From Phycisphaera sp. (GTDB lineage Bacteria > Planctomycetota > Phycisphaerae > Phycisphaerales > Zrk34), in NCBI GenBank assembly GCA_016125285.1, contig WGMA01000024.1:1-64000 (forward strand): DNA of 64,000 nt, in the 5' to 3' direction. The notes beneath the pieces are model-generated. The model worked only from the letters and a program-made list of their open reading frames with translations. It was not told the origin of the DNA and searched no databases. This document shows, piece after piece, positions 60,907-64,000 of the stretch; within the stretch, counting starts at the first letter, position 1, and every line of letters starts with the position of its first letter. A program made the position numbers and the translations under genes.

Positions 60907-61565
60907 GCGCCGACAAGGTTAAGCTGATACTCGTGGACGACCACTCGCTGTTGCGTCAGTCGCTGGCCGACCGGCTCAACGCCGAGATCGACTTCGACGT
61001 CGTCGCGCAGCTCGAGAGCGCCGACGACGCCGTCCGCACCGTCGTGGAGCTCCGCCCCGACGTCGTGCTGATGGACATCGACATGCCGGGCGTCACGTCC
61101 TTCGACGCCGCCGAGCAGATCAACTCCCGCCGACCCGAGACCCGCATCATCTTCCTCAGCGCGTTCTTCAACGACCGCTACATCGAGCAGGCGCTGCGTG
61201 TGGAAGCCAAGGGGTACCTGATCAAGTCGTCGACGATGAGCACGGTGATCAAGGCGATCCGTCAGGTCGCCCAGGGCCGCGTGTACTTCTCCGACGAGGT
61301 GCGTGACCGCATCGTGGTCGACGCCAAGGGGATCCGGCTGAGCCCCAAGGCGCCGCAGACGCGGGTGTCGACCCTCACGCCGCGCGAGCTGGAGGTGCTG
61401 CGGTACCTGGCGCGCGGCCTGAGCAAGAAGGAGATCGCGCAGACGATGCACATCAGCGCCAAGACCGTCGAGGGACACACCGAAAAGGTCATGAACAAAC
61501 TCGACATCCACGACCGCGTCGAGCTCGCCCGGTTCGCCATCCGCGAGGGCCTCGTCGAGGCGTAA
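60903..61565 (+). CDS. LuxR-type response regulator, copy 1
   Basis: A 220-residue NarL/FixJ regulator with an intact receiver (VDDH acidic pair, VVLMDIDMPG phosphorylation site, LSAF serine, LIKSS lysine) and a C-terminal LuxR helix-turn-helix (STLTPRELEVLRYLARGLSKKEIA). The start overlaps the kinase stop. The likely direct partner of the giant kinase. Confidence 0.93.
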   Translation: MSADKVKLILVDDHSLLRQSLADRLNAEIDFDVVAQLESADDAVRTVVELRPDVVLMDIDMPGVTSFDAAEQINSRRPETRIIFLSAFFNDRYIEQALRVEAKGYLIKSSTMSTVIKAIRQVAQGRVYFSDEVRDRIVVDAKGIRLSPKAPQTRVSTLTPRELEVLRYLARGLSKKEIAQTMHISAKTVEGHTEKVMNKLDIHDRVELARFAIREGLVEA

Positions 61566-61605
61566 TTTCGGGCTGAATTGCTGATAAACCCGCAAAAATC
61601 AGGCT

Positions 61606-61617
61606 TATTCCCTATAG
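61606..61617 (+). promoter_or_regulatory. Repeated box TATTCCCTATAG, copy 1
   Basis: A 12-base sequence that recurs exactly at 63188-63199. Both lie in intergenic space upstream of regulator copies 2 and 4, about 90-101 bases before their starts. TATAG may be a -10 box, or the box may bind one of the regulators. Confidence 0.45.
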
Positions 61618-61718
61618 CCGAAATCTCCCACATCTCTAATAATCCTCATGAATTGGAACTCGGGGATCGGTTTTTCTATGGGGTGGTGGTTCGCGCCACC
61701 TCATGACGGAGTGTTCGA

Positions 61719-62372
61719 TTGGGCAGTGGCTCGGCTAAGGTCCTCTTCATCGACAATCACACGCTGATGCGAGAGTCGATGGGCAAGAGGCTGGAGGCGT
61801 TTCCAGCAGTGCGCGCATTGGTCGCGGTGGGCGCCACAGACGATGCTGGCGGTTTTGTCGTCGCCATCGAGCCCGATGTCATTCTCGTCGACCTCGATAT
61901 CCAGCCGACCCGAGCCCTGTTGACCGCTTCGCAGATGCTCGAACGCTATCCCGACGCGCGTCCGATCTTCGTCGCCTCGCCGCGTTACGAACGCCACCTC
62001 ATCCCGGCGATCGAGCTCGGCGCCCGCGGCTTTCTGCTCAAGCCGGTCTACACGGACGTGCTCGCCGACGCGATCTCCGAGGTCGCCGAGGGTGGCGTGT
62101 ACTTTTCCGAGCCGCTGCGAACGCGGGTGCAGTTCGTGGCCGGCCGGGTCGAGTTGGTCGCGACCGTGCGCGAGGACACGCTGACCGATCGGCAGGTCGA
62201 GGTCCTGCGCATGATCGCCCTGGGCCTGACCAAGCGACAGATCGCGCAGGATCTGCGCATCAGCGAGAAGACCGTCGAGGGCCACACAGATAAGGTCATG
62301 GCGAAGTTGAACATCCATGACCGCGTCGGACTGACCAGGCACGCGATCCGAACCGGCGTGATCGCACCGTAA
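61719..62372 (+). CDS. LuxR-type response regulator, copy 2
   Basis: 217 residues from TTG 61719 (GGAG 7 bases upstream). The receiver has the phospho-Asp (VILVDLDI) and Lys (LLKP) but the acidic pair is IDNH instead of DDH. The HTH is canonical (DTLTDRQVEVLRMIALGLTKRQIA). Confidence 0.9.
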   Translation: MGSGSAKVLFIDNHTLMRESMGKRLEAFPAVRALVAVGATDDAGGFVVAIEPDVILVDLDIQPTRALLTASQMLERYPDARPIFVASPRYERHLIPAIELGARGFLLKPVYTDVLADAISEVAEGGVYFSEPLRTRVQFVAGRVELVATVREDTLTDRQVEVLRMIALGLTKRQIAQDLRISEKTVEGHTDKVMAKLNIHDRVGLTRHAIRTGVIAP

Positions 62373-62488
62373 CGCGACAACCCAGGCAAGACGCGTTGCA
62401 CGTTTTAACGAATTCTCAGCCTCGGTCACCCCCGAGCGTCCTGCGCGAATGATCTCCAGCCTCCCCGCGATGTGGTGAGTACCCGCCC

Positions 62489-63148
62489 GTGAATAGATCG
62501 GTCCTGCGAATCCTGATTCTCGATGAGCACGCCACGACGCGCGAGCCGCTGCACGCGGAGATCGCGCCGCGTGTGGAGGTGCGCGCCATCGCCGGAACCG
62601 GGGATCGTCAGGCCCCGATGCGCGAGATCGAAGCGTTCACGCCCGACGTCGTGCTGATCGATCTGGATTCCAACACCAATCACGCGTTCGACACCGCTAA
62701 GGCGATCCACGAGCGCCGCCCCGGTACGAAGCTCGTGTTCGTCGCGGCCGATTTCTCGAACTACGCCCTGGCGCGAGCCCTGGCGACCGACGCCGTGGGG
62801 TGCCTGATCAAAACCGACCCGTTGCCCGACTTGCTGGACGCGCTGACCCGCATTTCAGACGGCGAGCGCTACTACGCTCCCGCGGTTCAACGCCGGATGG
62901 TCCTGCATGCCGGCCGACCCAGCATCGCCCCCGACGCGCAGAGCCCGATCACCGATCTGACGCCCCGCCAGCTCGAGGTGCTGCGGCTGCTCGCCGAGGG
63001 CCGCAGCAAGCGGCAGATCGCCGAGTCGCTGCACATCAGCGCCAAGACCGTAGGCAGCCACGTCGAGAAACTCATGCAGAGGCTCGACGTGCACGACCGC
63101 GTCGCGCTGGCGCGCATGGCTATCCGCGAAGGCGTGATCGAGCCCTGA
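62489..63148 (+). CDS. LuxR-type response regulator, copy 3 (degenerate receiver)
   Basis: 219 residues from GTG 62489 (GGTGAG about 9 bases upstream). The acidic pair is DEH, the phospho-Asp context is LIDLDS and the conserved Thr/Ser is replaced by Ala (FVAADF). The HTH is intact (ITDLTPRQLEVLRLLAEGRSKRQIA). Confidence 0.88.
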   Translation: MNRSVLRILILDEHATTREPLHAEIAPRVEVRAIAGTGDRQAPMREIEAFTPDVVLIDLDSNTNHAFDTAKAIHERRPGTKLVFVAADFSNYALARALATDAVGCLIKTDPLPDLLDALTRISDGERYYAPAVQRRMVLHAGRPSIAPDAQSPITDLTPRQLEVLRLLAEGRSKRQIAESLHISAKTVGSHVEKLMQRLDVHDRVALARMAIREGVIEP

Positions 63149-63187
63149 AGCAGACGCCCTTCGCCGGCGACTTTGAAAACCTAGGCA

Positions 63188-63199
63188 TATTCCCTATAG
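63188..63199 (+). promoter_or_regulatory. Repeated box TATTCCCTATAG, copy 2
   Basis: Identical to 61606-61617. A TTGAAA 16 bases before TATAGA would make a fair sigma70 promoter here. Confidence 0.45.
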
Positions 63200-63289
63200 A
63201 TTTTGCCCCACGATGACAGGACAATGTTCTCGTAGTGAATGGCCTCGCGGGAGAATCCTTGCTGCACGACCGGGGTCGGAGTTGAAGTG

Positions 63290-63943
63290 TTGGGCAGCCG
63301 ACCGCAAACAATCCTGCTGATCGATAGCGAGCCGCAGCGCGACGCTCGCACCGAGCGACAGATCGGCACGATCCTGCTGCACGTCGTTGCATTGGTCAAT
63401 CCCGCGGCGCTGTGCGAGATCATCGAGAAGATCAAGCCGGGCGTGGTGCTGATCGACATCGACGCGCCCAATGGCAGCGCGTTCGACGCGGCGGATCACA
63501 TCCGGCGTGACCATCCCGACCAGCCTCTGGCGCTGATCGCACGCTGGTTCAGCAACACCCAACTCAAGCACGCGATGAAACTCGACGCGATCGGCTGCAT
63601 CACCAAGGGCGAGCCGCTGGCGGTGATGACATCCGCGTTGAACGCCCTGGCGAACGGCGAGCGATATTACTCCCCATCGGTCCGCAGGCGACTGACGGTC
63701 GACGAACGCGGCGTCCGGTTTAACGACGAAGACGCTCGCTCACTCGACCTGCTCACGCAGCGAGAATTTGAAGTGCTCAAGCAGATCGCCGAGGGCCTGA
63801 CCAAAAAGCAGATCGCCGAGCAGATGCACATCAGCCCCAAGACCGTGTCCACGCATACCGAGCGGCTCATGGACAAGCTCGACCTCCACGACCGCGTGGC
63901 GCTGACACGCTTCGCCATCCGCGAAGGCATCGCCGCGCTGTAA
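63290..63943 (+). CDS. LuxR-type response regulator, copy 4 (degenerate receiver)
   Basis: 217 residues from TTG 63290 (GGAG 8 bases upstream; start context matches copy 2). The receiver keeps Asp (LIDIDAP) and Lys (ITKGEP) but has IDSE for the acidic pair and Ala-Arg (LIAR) at the conserved Thr/Ser. The HTH is canonical. A longer ATG start at 63239 has no ribosome site. Confidence 0.88.
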   Translation: MGSRPQTILLIDSEPQRDARTERQIGTILLHVVALVNPAALCEIIEKIKPGVVLIDIDAPNGSAFDAADHIRRDHPDQPLALIARWFSNTQLKHAMKLDAIGCITKGEPLAVMTSALNALANGERYYSPSVRRRLTVDERGVRFNDEDARSLDLLTQREFEVLKQIAEGLTKKQIAEQMHISPKTVSTHTERLMDKLDLHDRVALTRFAIREGIAAL

Positions 63944-63970
63944 CGCATCGCCAATCGCATACGACGAAAA

Positions 63971-64000
63971 ACCCCCGGACGCTTAGAACGATCCGGGGGT
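63971..64000. terminator. Terminator hairpin at the window end
   Basis: ACCCCCGGA / TCCGGGGGT stem; the T-tract would lie past base 64000. Confidence 0.7.

Overview
The window looks like a chromosomal segment of a planctomycete, most likely class Phycisphaerae. It is GC-rich and carries an LEPR-XLL-type surface protein (N-terminal LESRVLLSA motif), a sulfatase, a PhoPQ-related protein, a GNAT-nitrilase fusion, a DUF2752 protein and planctomycete-style extragenic hairpins. The assignment rests on these families, not on a marker gene.

Layout. 1-103: tail of an IS3-type transposase. 818-11769: aldonate (gluconate/xylonate) catabolism: YjhG-type dehydratase, an SDR, a zinc dehydrogenase, a lipoprotein lactonase with a cysteine-rich tail, a GntP permease and a gluconokinase, plus a PAP2 phosphatase and a polytopic membrane protein. 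11936-13537: RNA 3'-phosphate cyclase (rtcA) and a 2-oxoglutarate oxygenase. 13733-22430: an RNA island, all on the minus strand. 22825-33376: a small protein, an MFS-PlsC fusion, hemB, a PqaA-like protein and small membrane or lipoprotein genes. 33378-50131: surface metalloprotease, GNAT-nitrilase, glycosyltransferase, BamB-like and BNR proteins, a YwqK/DUF1963-like low-GC gene, a sulfatase and purH. 50316-63943: two tandem TonB receptors, a DUF4154 protein, a very large hybrid histidine kinase and four paralogous LuxR-type response regulators.

The RNA island is the most interesting part. Read on the minus strand, it starts with a sigma70-like promoter. Next come a 10-codon ORF with a terminator, then a 50-codon leader ORF that uses all 20 amino acids and 37 different sense codons. 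Its stop codon abuts an antiterminator strand that can pair with a second terminator, and the poly-U tract of that terminator touches the first tRNA. There follow 32 tRNA genes that together cover all 20 amino acids. Near the distal end lie a Ro60 (TROVE/vWA) gene and, just after it, seven consecutive Y-RNA-like elements I recognised from a shared, covarying two-stem Ro-site architecture. Five of the seven carry circularly permuted tRNA-like modules. A final tRNA, the oxygenase and rtcA follow. My reading is that a leader peptide senses shortage of any charged tRNA and releases a complete tRNA set together with an RNA quality-control and repair module. The architecture is visible in the sequence; the regulation is inference.

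Other points of note: five families of 7-8 bp tandem-repeat hairpins fill the spacers between tRNAs; some tRNAs are unusual (Leu-anticodon tRNAs without a long variable arm, a Cys-anticodon tRNA with one); an SDR has Arg in place of the catalytic Lys; the lactonase has 23 cysteines in its last 107 residues; and several genes appear to be leaderless.
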